Assembly: GCA_947074345.1 (NCBI GenBank)
Contig: CAMTPH010000015.1
Span: 1 to 41,313, forward strand
DNA: 41,313 nt
Reading direction: 5' to 3'
Source: an uncultured Bacteroides sp.
GTDB lineage: Bacteria; Bacteroidota; Bacteroidia; Bacteroidales; Bacteroidaceae
The position numbers were made by a program, and so were the translations under genes. Below the pieces are notes generated by a model, which was not told where the DNA came from, searched no databases, and saw only the letters and a program-made list of their open reading frames with translations. Numbering within the stretch: position 1 is the stretch's first letter; every line of letters starts with the position of its first letter. Of the stretch, positions 18,864-27,074 are shown in pieces.

Positions 18864-18871
18864 CAAAGGTA
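18864..18871 (-). promoter_or_regulatory. Candidate -7 box of the tRNA nucleotidyltransferase gene
   Basis: On the minus strand this reads TACCTTTG, a full TAnnTTTG match, about 57 bases before the ATG. It lies back to back with the plus-strand box at 18917. Confidence 0.6.
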
Positions 18872-18916
18872 CAATTTTTCAGGTTTAACAATCTACATAG
18901 CTATCCAATTTTATAG

Positions 18917-18924
18917 TATATTTG
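18917..18924 (+). promoter_or_regulatory. Candidate -7 box of the lipoprotein gene
   Basis: TATATTTG lies 32 bases before ATG 18956. It fits the same Bacteroides box as the other promoters in the window. Confidence 0.55.
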
Positions 18925-18955
18925 CCTCTAAGTTAAAACAGTAAACATATTAGCG

Positions 18956-19798
18956 ATGAAAAGAGCAACCCTTATCGGAGTAAGTGCACTTACCTTATTA
19001 TTATCATCTTGTGGTGATGGTGCAGAAAAAAAAGCCAATGAAAGACTCGAAGCAGCACGTGTTGCTTTTGCTCACGGTGATTATAACGATGCTAAAATAC
19101 AACTTGATAGCATAAAGATATTGTTCCCTAAAGCTTTTGAAGCACGCCGACAAGGAATTGTACTAATGCAACAAGTCGAACTGAAAGAACAACAAGAAAG
19201 TCTGGTTTATCTCGACAGTATGATGCAAGCCAAACAAGAGCAGTTCGATGCAATAAAGAGTAAGTTCACATTCGAGAAGAACGAAGAATATCAACGCATT
19301 GGCAATTACTTTTGGCCAACACAAACCATCGAGAAAAGCCTTCATCGCAGTTTCCTTCGCTTTCAAGTAAACGAACAAGGAGTAATGACGATGACTTCGA
19401 TATATTGTGGTCCAAGCTTTATTCATCACTTGGCTGTTAAAGTTATTGCACCCGATGGTACTTTCGCTGAAACACCTGCATCTAAAGACAGTTATGAAAC
19501 TACCGACTTAGATGAAAAGATAGAAAAAGCCGATTTCAAGATGGGCGATGATGGTAACTTGATGAGCTTCTTATATCTTAATCGTGATAAAAAGATTAAA
19601 GTAGAGTATTTGGGAGGAAAGAAATATTCGTACCAGATGGCGCCTAACGACATGGCAGCTTTAACTAACATCTACGAATTAGCACAAATTCTGTCTGCTA
19701 TCGATCACATCAAAAAAGAACAAGAAGAGGCTCAAATGAAAATTCAATTTATAGAGAAAAAGATGAGTGAACGAGAAGAAAAAGAGACTGCTCAATAA
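18956..19798 (+). CDS. Lipoprotein of unknown function with coiled-coil segments
   Basis: I do not recognise a named family. The 280-residue product has a lipoprotein signal with Cys19 in LLLSSC. The region after it is a TPR-like helical hairpin (about 25-65: AFAHGDYNDAKIQLDSIKILFP). A helical, Gln/Glu-rich segment follows (about 70-105), then a beta-rich central part (about 115-240) and a charged C-terminal helix (about 245-280). The TPR-like start resembles small periplasmic lipoproteins of Bacteroidales. It is a single-gene unit with its own promoter box and a strong terminator. Nothing around it suggests a substrate or partner. Confidence 0.85.
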   Translation: MKRATLIGVSALTLLLSSCGDGAEKKANERLEAARVAFAHGDYNDAKIQLDSIKILFPKAFEARRQGIVLMQQVELKEQQESLVYLDSMMQAKQEQFDAIKSKFTFEKNEEYQRIGNYFWPTQTIEKSLHRSFLRFQVNEQGVMTMTSIYCGPSFIHHLAVKVIAPDGTFAETPASKDSYETTDLDEKIEKADFKMGDDGNLMSFLYLNRDKKIKVEYLGGKKYSYQMAPNDMAALTNIYELAQILSAIDHIKKEQEEAQMKIQFIEKKMSEREEKETAQ

Positions 19799-19829
19799 AT
19801 AGCACAACTCGTTTATAAAACCCAAATAA

Positions 19830-19872
19830 CAAAAGGCTGAGTTCCATGAATGGAACTCAGCCTTTTGCTTTA
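19830..19872 (+). terminator. Terminator of the lipoprotein gene
   Basis: A perfect 17-bp stem (19830-19846 with 19851-19867), a four-base loop and a short T-containing tail follow the lipoprotein stop codon by about 30 bases. Confidence 0.8.
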
Positions 19873-19954
19873 TGCTACCTTTAAACTACGCTGCAACATT
19901 GAACAATAACACCTTTTAAATTGTTTTAACATAATACACTTAATCTTAATAAAT

Positions 19955-21226
19955 ATGAAAAAGAAACAACTACTCTTTTTGTTTTTAGCAATTGCTATGT
20001 CGTTATCAACTTATGCCAATTCAGGCATTTATTTAATGGGTACTTTTAATGGATGGGCTGCATCGCCCGAGTGGGAATTTGTAGATGAAGGAAATGGTAT
20101 TTATACATTATCCGACAAAGAGATTTATCAAGAATTTAAAGTAGCTGATGCTACTTGGAGTGACTGTAATTTAGGAACAGTAGAAGGAGACATAATCGCT
20201 AAGTTAGGCGAGCCACTTAGTCTTTCCAATAATGGAGCTAATGCAGTTTGCACAACAATTTACAAATGCTCGAAAATAACATTAACCATGCCGGCCGAAG
20301 GCAGTCCAGCAATCTTATTAGAAGGTGAAGAACAACCCAGTTCGGGCATCTACATTCGTGGTGGAATGACTAATTGGGAAGCGCTACCCGAATGGGAATT
20401 TACAAATCAAGGCGGTGGATTGTACACAATGACTAATAAGACAATCACAGGCTCATTTAAAATTGCAGATAGCAGTTGGTCAACAATCAATTATGGAATA
20501 AATAGTAGTGAAACATTCGATATAAACAAAACTATCATATTAGCACTTGGAGGCAATAATATTAGTTTGGATAATGCCTTTATGTGTAGCAAAATCTCTT
20601 TTAGTATTAGAGAAGACGGATTAGTTACTCTCTATGTGGAAGGCGAGATGCAAAGTGCCGAAAAACCAACAGCTATGTATGTTATTGGTAATAATAATAA
20701 TTGGGACTTTACTGATGATTCAGGCAAACTCTTACCTACCGAGAATGAGGATGAATACAAAGGAGAAGTAACCTTTAATACAGTTAGTCCTACTACATTA
20801 GCTTATTGGCGTATCTATGAAGGATTAGGTTCTGTTGGTTCATGGGGTAATCCTGGTGGAGCAAATATGACCGAACATACTGAATCGGGAACATTAGAGC
20901 GCAATAGCGAAGGATGCATCACCACCAATCCAGGCAAATACACTGTTACCTTCAATTTAGGTAGTGGACAATACAAAACAGAGCTAGTAGAAGGTGTAGG
21001 CATATCTGCAGATGAAGCAGATGAGTGTGCTTTCAGTCTAGTAGATGGCATCTTAACTCTAAGCAATAATAACCTTGCCGATATCTACTTGTATTCGCAA
21101 AATGGTGTGTTATTGGTTCAATATAAATCGGTGAATAAAGCAGATTTATCAACCATCAATCAAGGCATTTATATTATAAAGATTAAGGCCGCCAATAAAG
21201 AAAAATCATATAAACTAAAACTTTAG
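19955..21226 (+). CDS. Exported protein with repeated SusE/F-like modules and sorting-tail-like C-terminus
   Basis: Probably a secreted or surface protein that binds a carbohydrate or another ligand; the function is unknown. The 423-residue product has a signal peptide ending near STYA (residue 21) and no lipobox Cys. It carries two close copies of a beta-sandwich module, starting GIYLMGTFNGWAASPEWEF (about 24) and GIYIRGGMTNWEALPEWEF (about 131). A third, diverged copy (about 230-335) starts MYVIGNNNNWDF. This resembles the repeated modules of SusE/SusF. The last 75 residues (LYSQNGVLL ... INQGIYIIKIKA) look like a type A type IX sorting domain. There is no SusC/D pair or enzyme next to it. 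Confidence 0.8.
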   Translation: MKKKQLLFLFLAIAMSLSTYANSGIYLMGTFNGWAASPEWEFVDEGNGIYTLSDKEIYQEFKVADATWSDCNLGTVEGDIIAKLGEPLSLSNNGANAVCTTIYKCSKITLTMPAEGSPAILLEGEEQPSSGIYIRGGMTNWEALPEWEFTNQGGGLYTMTNKTITGSFKIADSSWSTINYGINSSETFDINKTIILALGGNNISLDNAFMCSKISFSIREDGLVTLYVEGEMQSAEKPTAMYVIGNNNNWDFTDDSGKLLPTENEDEYKGEVTFNTVSPTTLAYWRIYEGLGSVGSWGNPGGANMTEHTESGTLERNSEGCITTNPGKYTVTFNLGSGQYKTELVEGVGISADEADECAFSLVDGILTLSNNNLADIYLYSQNGVLLVQYKSVNKADLSTINQGIYIIKIKAANKEKSYKLKL

Positions 21227-21244
21227 TTTTACTATAAATAACAA

Positions 21245-21296
21245 ACAATCGTCCTAATCACTCTCGAAGGTATTGATTAGGACGATTGTTGTTTTT
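21245..21296. terminator. Bidirectional terminator between convergent units
   Basis: A perfect 16-bp stem (21245-21260 with 21274-21289) has a 13-base loop. The plus-strand side ends in GTTTTT and the minus-strand side is also T-rich. It can end both the exported-protein gene and the steroid-reductase-type operon. Confidence 0.8.
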
Positions 21297-21316
21297 AATA
21301 GAGTTGCATACCACTA

Positions 21317-22183
21317 TTAGAGCCATTGCTTCACTCTACGCTCAGACTCAGCCCACAATAATTCTTTCTTCGGATGATTGATATATTTATCTGAAAGTGC
21401 TTTCGTATGACCGCTTAGATTGAACGTACCCGTTTTACCTTCATTCTCTTTGTCGAGTAACAAGCGGATAGCCGTATCAGCACCTTCGCGTGGTTTACGA
21501 ATGAAAGGACGAAACAGTACATCGGTAAGCGGATCGAACCATGCATGCATGGTTATGATAGGAGTAGAAACAATGCCCGGATCGGCAGCATTAAAGCATA
21601 TACCGGTATCTTTGGTCAGTGCGCTCATCGATAAAGTGAACAGAAGCAATGCTAATTTGGTATTACTGTAAATTGCTATTCTCCAAAAAGCACCTTTGCG
21701 CCCTTTATCGAAGAAGTAAGGCAAATCAACACGACCAATAGCATATGTACACGAAACCATGCTAACTACACGAGTACCTTTGCCCATGAGTGGCAATAAT
21801 TTGCGAGTCAGCAAATAGGGAGCCAAATAGTTTACAGCAACTGTTCTTTCTATCTGATCGTTCGTAATTTGCAGTTTCGTTTGCATGGTACCTGCATTAT
21901 TCATCAATAAAGCAATTGGCTGTTGTTTCTCCAGTATCTTATCTGCCAACTCGGCAACAGACTGCATCGATGAAAGATCAGCTTGCATTAGCTCTATGTT
22001 TTTATTGCCGGTTGCTTCAATGATTTCATTTTTTACCTTCGTGCCTTTTTGTGTGGTATAGCAAACCATTATTATTGGATAACCAGCTTCGGCTACCGCA
22101 CGAGTTATCTCTCTACCCATACCGCCATCAGCACCTGTTATCACCGCTATCCCTTTATTCATTCTTCGTTTAATATCTATCAA
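21317..22183 (-). CDS. Short-chain dehydrogenase/reductase, probable 3beta-hydroxysteroid dehydrogenase
   Basis: An NAD(P)-dependent oxidoreductase, probably reducing the 3-keto group of a steroid or bile acid to a 3beta-hydroxyl. The 288-residue product has the cofactor motif TGADGGMG (16-23), NNAG (95-98), and the catalytic set Ser144, Tyr172 and Lys176 (YSNTK). It is the last gene of a three-gene operon after a 5-alpha-reductase homologue and an OYE-family reductase. ATG 22183 is three bases after the preceding stop. ATG 22162 (residue 8, MNKGIAVITG) is an equally good start and gives a more typical N-terminus. The fold is certain; the steroid substrate comes from context and the reported 5AR/5BR/3beta-HSDH clusters of gut Bacteroidales. 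Confidence 0.85.
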   Translation of the reverse strand: MIDIKRRMNKGIAVITGADGGMGREITRAVAEAGYPIIMVCYTTQKGTKVKNEIIEATGNKNIELMQADLSSMQSVAELADKILEKQQPIALLMNNAGTMQTKLQITNDQIERTVAVNYLAPYLLTRKLLPLMGKGTRVVSMVSCTYAIGRVDLPYFFDKGRKGAFWRIAIYSNTKLALLLFTLSMSALTKDTGICFNAADPGIVSTPIITMHAWFDPLTDVLFRPFIRKPREGADTAIRLLLDKENEGKTGTFNLSGHTKALSDKYINHPKKELLWAESERRVKQWL

Positions 22184-22186
22184 TAA

Positions 22187-23416
22187 TTATTTATTTTCCA
22201 ACTCCGCTATTTCGTCTTGAAGATAGCGAGGCAAGACTTCGCCTTTAAGATGTTGATGGCAAGCCATATCAACGGTATACATACGTCCGATACAATAGTT
22301 GCTATGTTTACAAGAACAACGAGCATTATCTTCCTCTTTCATACGATTAACAAAAGCAGGCTCATTGAGCAAAGCTCGGCCCATTTGTACAGCATCAAAA
22401 CCATCGTCAAGTACTTCATTTATCTTTTCGAGCGATACCAATCCACCAACGTAAACTAACTTAGCTTGTGGCAATGCCTCTCTAAATTTCAAAGCATCTT
22501 GCAAGAAGTAAGCTTCTTGAAAAGGAACTGTAGGAATCATCATTCTACCCGCCATCTTTACACCCAACTTCAGCCACCAACTAGTCATATAGTGTGTAAG
22601 CGTACGTATAGGCATTGCACCACGCATCACATACATAGGAGCTTTACTCACAAATCCGCCACTCAACACCAAAGCATGAGCACCTAGTTCGATGAGCTTC
22701 TTAGCCACTTCAAGCGACTCATCTATATCCATTCCTCCTTTAAATCCATCGCGCATATTCATCTTAACAAACACCGCCATATCATCGCCTGCAGCTTGCA
22801 TCACCTCTTTCATTACCATCTCCATAAAGCGCATACGGTTTTGCAGCGAACCGCCAAACTCATCTTTGCGTTTGTTGGTATAAGGCGATAAGAATTGGCT
22901 AATCAAATAGCCATGTCCTGCATGAATTTCTACTGCATCGAACCCAGCTTCGCGTGCTAAGTTCACAGCGTTAGCAAACGATTTTGCCATTTCGGGTAGT
23001 TCCTCTTTCTTCATGCCACGCACCAAAGTAGGCGAATAGATATTAAACCCGGTTGATGCCGAGATAGGAGTTACACCACAAATGCTTTTATGCGACATAT
23101 TGCCACAGTGCCCTAACTGAATGCTAGCTGCAGCGTCCGCATCGTGAATTGCATCAGTAAGTTCTTTCAATCCCGGTATTATCTCTGGACGCATCCATAG
23201 TTGGCGTTCAAATGATAATCCGCTTTGAGTAACCGATGCATAAGCAACAGTAGTCATACCCACACCACCAGCTGCCACCGATTGATGGTAATCAAATAAC
23301 TTTCTTGATGGAGCATTGCCCGGACACATACTTTCGAAAGCTGCCGAACGAATGGTTCGATTGCGCAATGTCAATGGACCGATAGTAATAGGAGTAAATA
23401 GTTTCGAGTTTTTCAT
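22187..23416 (-). CDS. OYE-family NADH:flavin oxidoreductase, probable 5beta-reductase (BaiCD-like, single domain)
   Basis: An FMN enzyme of the Old Yellow Enzyme family, expected to reduce an enone double bond. In this gene neighbourhood the likely substrate is a 3-oxo-delta4 steroid or bile acid, with 5beta product. The 409-residue product has the TIM-barrel motifs IQLGHCG (about 99-105), HAGHGYLISQFLSPYTNKR (165-183, His165 and His168), DEFGGSLQNR (185-194), and the FMN phosphate region VGG (323-325) with MGRALL (345-350). Cys367, Cys369, Cys375 and Cys386 near the end suggest an iron-sulfur cluster site as in BaiCD/2,4-dienoyl-CoA reductases, but the second flavin/NAD domain of those proteins is missing. 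It lies 25 bases after the 5-alpha-reductase homologue. Confidence 0.87.
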   Translation of the reverse strand: MKNSKLFTPITIGPLTLRNRTIRSAAFESMCPGNAPSRKLFDYHQSVAAGGVGMTTVAYASVTQSGLSFERQLWMRPEIIPGLKELTDAIHDADAAASIQLGHCGNMSHKSICGVTPISASTGFNIYSPTLVRGMKKEELPEMAKSFANAVNLAREAGFDAVEIHAGHGYLISQFLSPYTNKRKDEFGGSLQNRMRFMEMVMKEVMQAAGDDMAVFVKMNMRDGFKGGMDIDESLEVAKKLIELGAHALVLSGGFVSKAPMYVMRGAMPIRTLTHYMTSWWLKLGVKMAGRMMIPTVPFQEAYFLQDALKFREALPQAKLVYVGGLVSLEKINEVLDDGFDAVQMGRALLNEPAFVNRMKEEDNARCSCKHSNYCIGRMYTVDMACHQHLKGEVLPRYLQDEIAELENK

Positions 23417-23441
23417 TAGATGTAGTATTGCTTGTTAGTTC

Positions 23442-24203
23442 TTAATATATAAAAGGAATAACCCTTTTGCGGTTGCCCACTTGGCTACCAAATTCTTTTT
23501 TATAGCTATGCCAAATAGCATTGGCACGAGGTACCAGATTGGCAAATGTCCACCAAAAGAATACCAAACCCGATAATGACCAAGTAAGTATAGCCCATCC
23601 TCCCCACTCTATCAGTTCGCCTAAATAGTTGGCCGAGGTAACATAACGATATAATCCTTTCTGTGGAAGATAGTGGTTTGTATCGCCCGGTTTACGCAAG
23701 TTACGAATCACATGATCGGAATGAATATTGATAAACATCCCTATCAAGAAGATACAGGTACCAATGATAAACTGAGGGGAATACAACCAAGCAACCGTAT
23801 ATAAATCGAAAGGTGCCAGATAGAACAACCAAACACCTTGCATATATCCATTTAAAATATTAAACACAACCCCCATCAATATAATAGTAATAGGCATTTT
23901 GCTATTGCCTTTCAACAAAAAAGGGAATACAAACGAGCGTTGAAAGTAGTGCAATTGGAAAAGTAAAAACATAGCCAGCACAGCAGGCATTGTTCGCCGC
24001 TCTGAATAATACCATAAAGCTAACATTACTATAAATACAGGAATTTCCATCAATATCCAAGCTAAACGGTTGTTGATTGCTAGTCCCCATACACTGGTGC
24101 GAAACATACCATATCCGGCTTTCACGAAATAGAGGGAGATAAAAACGACTAGAGCAATAAGACTCATTCCGCTTAGAAATAGATTAAATGTGTGTAAATC
24201 CAT
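23442..24203 (-). CDS. Steroid 5-alpha-reductase (SRD5A) homologue
   Basis: An integral membrane reductase expected to reduce the delta4 double bond of a 3-oxo steroid or bile acid to the 5alpha form with NADPH. The 253-residue product, almost the length of human SRD5A2, has about seven hydrophobic segments. It keeps the family residues in register: Glu53, Tyr86 (QLHYFQRSF), Asn159, Asp163, Arg170 (LRKPGD), Tyr178, Asn192, Glu196 (NYLGELIEW), Arg226 and His232. These correspond to the catalytic and NADPH-binding positions known in SRD5A2, mostly shifted by one. It is the first gene of the operon with an OYE reductase and an SDR. A looser DUF1295 methyltransferase-like relative is less likely given these residues. 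Confidence 0.9.
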   Translation of the reverse strand: MDLHTFNLFLSGMSLIALVVFISLYFVKAGYGMFRTSVWGLAINNRLAWILMEIPVFIVMLALWYYSERRTMPAVLAMFLLFQLHYFQRSFVFPFLLKGNSKMPITIILMGVVFNILNGYMQGVWLFYLAPFDLYTVAWLYSPQFIIGTCIFLIGMFINIHSDHVIRNLRKPGDTNHYLPQKGLYRYVTSANYLGELIEWGGWAILTWSLSGLVFFWWTFANLVPRANAIWHSYKKEFGSQVGNRKRVIPFIY

Positions 24204-24452
24204 ATTAGTAGTTTAATAATTTTGCCAAATTTATATAAAACTTAATTCCATGCCAAAGTTTTAAGCTAAAACATTGGCATGGTAACAGATACATTCTGCC
24301 CTGATATATTCTTTATATCAATCGCTTATATCCTTCAATCGTTGTATGCACCAACAATAGATAATGTGTATAGAAATTATTTCTTGCCAATGGGGTGGCA
24401 ACGTTTTACCTCTGTGTTGGCAAAGTCTTGCCTATATATAGGCAAGAAAACA
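24204..24452. promoter_or_regulatory. Regulatory region with inverted TGCC/GGCA repeats
   Basis: This gene-free stretch between the reductase operon and citrate synthase contains three inverted repeats with similar half-sites. CCATGCCAA 24248-24256 pairs with TTGGCATGG 24274-24282. TTGCCA 24384-24389 pairs with TGGCAA 24396-24401. CTTGCCTATATATAGGCAAG at 24427-24446 is a perfect palindrome. A single TTGGCAA lies at 24418. The first repeat overlaps the -33 element of the reductase promoter. They may be operators for a dimeric repressor; no regulator gene lies in the cluster. Confidence 0.55.
24226..24257 (-). promoter_or_regulatory. Promoter of the steroid-reductase-type operon
   Basis: On the minus strand TTTG (24257-24254) and TAAATTTG (24233-24226) are separated by exactly 20 bases, an ideal Bacteroides -33/-7 pair. 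The expected start near 24219 gives a leader of about 16 bases before ATG 24203. Confidence 0.75.
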
Positions 24453-24494
24453 AATGCCATGTATATATAAACTGTTCTATATAAACATGGCATT
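24447..24494 (-). terminator. Terminator of the acn-icd-gltA operon
   Basis: Arms at 24494-24478 and 24469-24453 pair over 17 positions with one mismatch and an eight-base loop. On the minus strand the tail TTTGTTTTC follows. It lies 26 bases after the citrate synthase stop. The outer half-sites ATGCCAT/ATGGCAT resemble the neighbouring operator-like repeats. Confidence 0.65.
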
Positions 24495-24519
24495 CGAAAG
24501 AAACTATTTACTTATGGGA

Positions 24520-25863
24520 CTATCGTTTATTTAATGGTATATATTCCCCTTCGACAAGTACGTTCTTATATGCAGGGCGAATGATGCGCTTGCCCGTGAA
24601 GGTTAGTTCTTCATTGCGATGGGCACACCAACCTACAATACGAGCCATTGCAAAGAGCGGTGTATAGATTTCTTGCGGAAGTCCAATCATCTCGTACACA
24701 AAACCCGAGTAGAAGTCGACATTGCTCGAAACAGTTTTACCATTATTCTTAACTTTGCCAAACATATCGATAGCACGCTCTTCGAGTAGCTCCAGAAAGG
24801 CAAACTCACGTTCTTTCTTTTTTTCTACTGCTAAGTCGCGAGCCAACTCTTTAAGCAACAATGCACGCGGATCTGAGATGGTATAAACGGCATGACCAAT
24901 ACCATAAATCAATCCGGTTTTATTATATACTTCTTTGTTGAGCATACGAGTAAAGTAAGTATCAATCTCAGCTACATCGGTCCAATCTTGGATATTCTCT
25001 TGCAGATGATGAAACATATCGACCACCTGAATATTGGCTCCACCATGCAACGGGCCTTTGAGCGACCCTATTCCGGCAGCTATAGCCGAATAGGTATCTG
25101 TTCCGGTAGATGAAGTAACGCGAACAGTAAAAGTTGAGTTATTACCACCGCCATGTTCGGCTTGCAGAACCAACAGTAAGTCGAGCGTACGGGCATCGAG
25201 TTCGGTATAGTCTTTTTTCAACATGAACAAGAAATTCTCGGCCAACGAGAGGTTCTCTTGCGGATGACGAATGTGAAGCGACCGACCAAAAGTAGCATGA
25301 CGAAGCATATTGTATGCATAAGCTATAATGGTAGGAAATTTCGATATCAGATCAATACTTTGACGCATCAATGTATCTCTCGAAGTATCGTCGGCATTGG
25401 GATCAAAACGATACATTTCGAGCACACTACGAGCCAATATATTCATTATATCCGAACCTTCTAACTCGATGATATTCATCTTCGTTTTCTGTTCTAAAGG
25501 CATATTACTGTTTATCAGTTCGCAAAAGGCAGACAATTCATCGCGATCGGGCAGTTTGCCCGATAACAACAAATAGGCTATCTCTTCGAAACCGAATCGC
25601 TTCTCACTGATACTTGCGTGTACCAAATCTTCTAAATCGTATTGACGATAAAAGAGTTTACCGGGTATGGGTTTCAATCCACCCCCTGGCATACGTTCAT
25701 AGCCAACTACATTGCCCACTTTGGTCAATCCAACTAATACTCCTGTTCCGTCTTCGTTGCGCAATCCGCGTTTCACATCGTATTTGCTAAATAATTCGTT
25801 GTCGAAACGAGCAGAGTTTTTCATCTCCTCAGATAACTTGTATATCAGATATTCTTTTTTCAT
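24520..25863 (-). CDS. gltA: Citrate synthase
   Basis: Joins acetyl-CoA and oxaloacetate to citrate, the entry to the oxidative TCA branch that supplies 2-oxoglutarate for glutamate. The 447-residue product has AEHGGGNNSTFTVR (about 235-248), GPLHGGAN with a catalytic His, GHAVYTISDPR with the second His, and SNVDFYSGFVYE with the catalytic Asp. It is the last gene of the operon, 20 bases after isocitrate dehydrogenase. An N-terminal extension of about 60 residues before the core is seen, as in other long bacterial forms. A 2-methylcitrate synthase is a less likely alternative because aconitase and isocitrate dehydrogenase are cotranscribed. Confidence 0.95.
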   Translation of the reverse strand: MKKEYLIYKLSEEMKNSARFDNELFSKYDVKRGLRNEDGTGVLVGLTKVGNVVGYERMPGGGLKPIPGKLFYRQYDLEDLVHASISEKRFGFEEIAYLLLSGKLPDRDELSAFCELINSNMPLEQKTKMNIIELEGSDIMNILARSVLEMYRFDPNADDTSRDTLMRQSIDLISKFPTIIAYAYNMLRHATFGRSLHIRHPQENLSLAENFLFMLKKDYTELDARTLDLLLVLQAEHGGGNNSTFTVRVTSSTGTDTYSAIAAGIGSLKGPLHGGANIQVVDMFHHLQENIQDWTDVAEIDTYFTRMLNKEVYNKTGLIYGIGHAVYTISDPRALLLKELARDLAVEKKKEREFAFLELLEERAIDMFGKVKNNGKTVSSNVDFYSGFVYEMIGLPQEIYTPLFAMARIVGWCAHRNEELTFTGKRIIRPAYKNVLVEGEYIPLNKR

Positions 25864-25883
25864 GTAGTTAGCATTATCTATGT

Positions 25884-27074
25884 TTAATGATTGATTCTTT
25901 CTATCACATCGTGAGTAAACTCAATAGTTGAGAGTGAATGGCCTCTCGGCATAAAACGAGCTAAATCGTAAGTCGCACGCGAATCACGGAAACAGAGTTC
26001 GAGCGAACGAGATATCAAACTAGCAGCTTCACTCCAACCCATGTATTGAAGCATCATCACAGCCGATAGAATCAATGAACAAGGATTAGCTATATTCTTG
26101 CCAACTAGCGTAGGCGCCGTGCCATGTGTAGCTTCAAAAATAGCATGGCCAGTTATGTAGTTGATGTTTGCACCTGGAGCAATACCAATGCCACCCACCA
26201 TAGCAGCCAATTGATCAGAGATGTAATCGCCATTTAAGTTAGGTGTTGCAATAACCGAGTACTCTTCGGGGCACAACAAGGTATTTTGCAAAAAGGCATC
26301 GGCTATGCAATCTTTGATAACTAATCGCTTAGAACTAATGGCTTCACCAAACTCACGTTCTGCCAACTCGTATCCCCAACGACGGAAACCACCTTCGGTG
26401 TATTTCATAATATTTCCTTTGTGAACGAGTGTAACAGATGGTAGATGATTGTCTACAGCATATTGGCAAGCTGCACGTACCAATCGTTCTGTTCCTTCGC
26501 GCGAAATAGGTTTAATGCCAAAAGCAGACGTTTCAGGGAAACGAATAGAGGTAACACCCATCTCGTCTTGCAAGAACTTACATAACTTTTTAGCCTCAGC
26601 GCTTCCAGCATCCCACTCAATACCCGCATAAATATCTTCTGTATTTTCACGGAACACAGTCATATTTACCTTTTCGGGAGCTAGTATAGGTGTGGTTATA
26701 CCAAGATACCAACGAATAGGACGTAGACATACATAGAGGTCTAATATCTGGCGCAACGCTACATTGAGCGATCGCATACCTTCGCCTATTGGTGTTGTCA
26801 ACGGACCCTTAATACCTATCGTATAGTATTTAAATTTCTCGATGGTTTCGTCAGGTAGCCATTCACCGGTTTGCTTGAAAGCATTCTCGCCGGCAAGTAC
26901 CTCTTTCCATTTAATCTGTTTCTTGGTACCATACACTTTGCGCACAGCTGCATCAACAATAGATATCATCGATGGTGTTATCTCTTTTCCTACTCCATCA
27001 CCGGTAATATAAGGAATAGTGGGTTGGTCGGGTATTATCAACCGACCATCAGCGTCTTTTGTTATTCTATTCAT
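25884..27074 (-). CDS. icd: Isocitrate dehydrogenase, coenzyme uncertain
   Basis: Oxidatively decarboxylates isocitrate to 2-oxoglutarate. The 396-residue product has the substrate motif [11 protein letters not shown] with Ser102 (the position of E. coli Ser113), the [13 protein letters not shown] block (about 142-154), and the metal-binding Asp of IKDCIADAF. Of the E. coli NADP determinants, the Tyr and Arg of YDLAR are kept. The pair matching Lys344-Tyr345 is Thr322-Leu323 in HGTAPTL, so NADP use should not be assumed from homology alone. Its ATG overlaps the aconitase stop by eight bases, showing tight co-transcription, and citrate synthase follows. Length is normal for the bacterial type. 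Confidence 0.95.
   Translation of the reverse strand: MNRITKDADGRLIIPDQPTIPYITGDGVGKEITPSMISIVDAAVRKVYGTKKQIKWKEVLAGENAFKQTGEWLPDETIEKFKYYTIGIKGPLTTPIGEGMRSLNVALRQILDLYVCLRPIRWYLGITTPILAPEKVNMTVFRENTEDIYAGIEWDAGSAEAKKLCKFLQDEMGVTSIRFPETSAFGIKPISREGTERLVRAACQYAVDNHLPSVTLVHKGNIMKYTEGGFRRWGYELAEREFGEAISSKRLVIKDCIADAFLQNTLLCPEEYSVIATPNLNGDYISDQLAAMVGGIGIAPGANINYITGHAIFEATHGTAPTLVGKNIANPCSLILSAVMMLQYMGWSEAASLISRSLELCFRDSRATYDLARFMPRGHSLSTIEFTHDVIERINH

Noticed and set aside
24279..24470. 63-codon plus-strand open frame in the region upstream of the reductase operon
   Set aside because: It runs through the inverted repeats, resembles no family, and lies in a clear promoter/terminator region.
24453..24494. 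Fourth inverted repeat as part of the operator array
   Set aside because: It lies 26 bases after the citrate synthase stop with a T-rich tail on the same strand, so a terminator explains it better, although its half-sites resemble the others.
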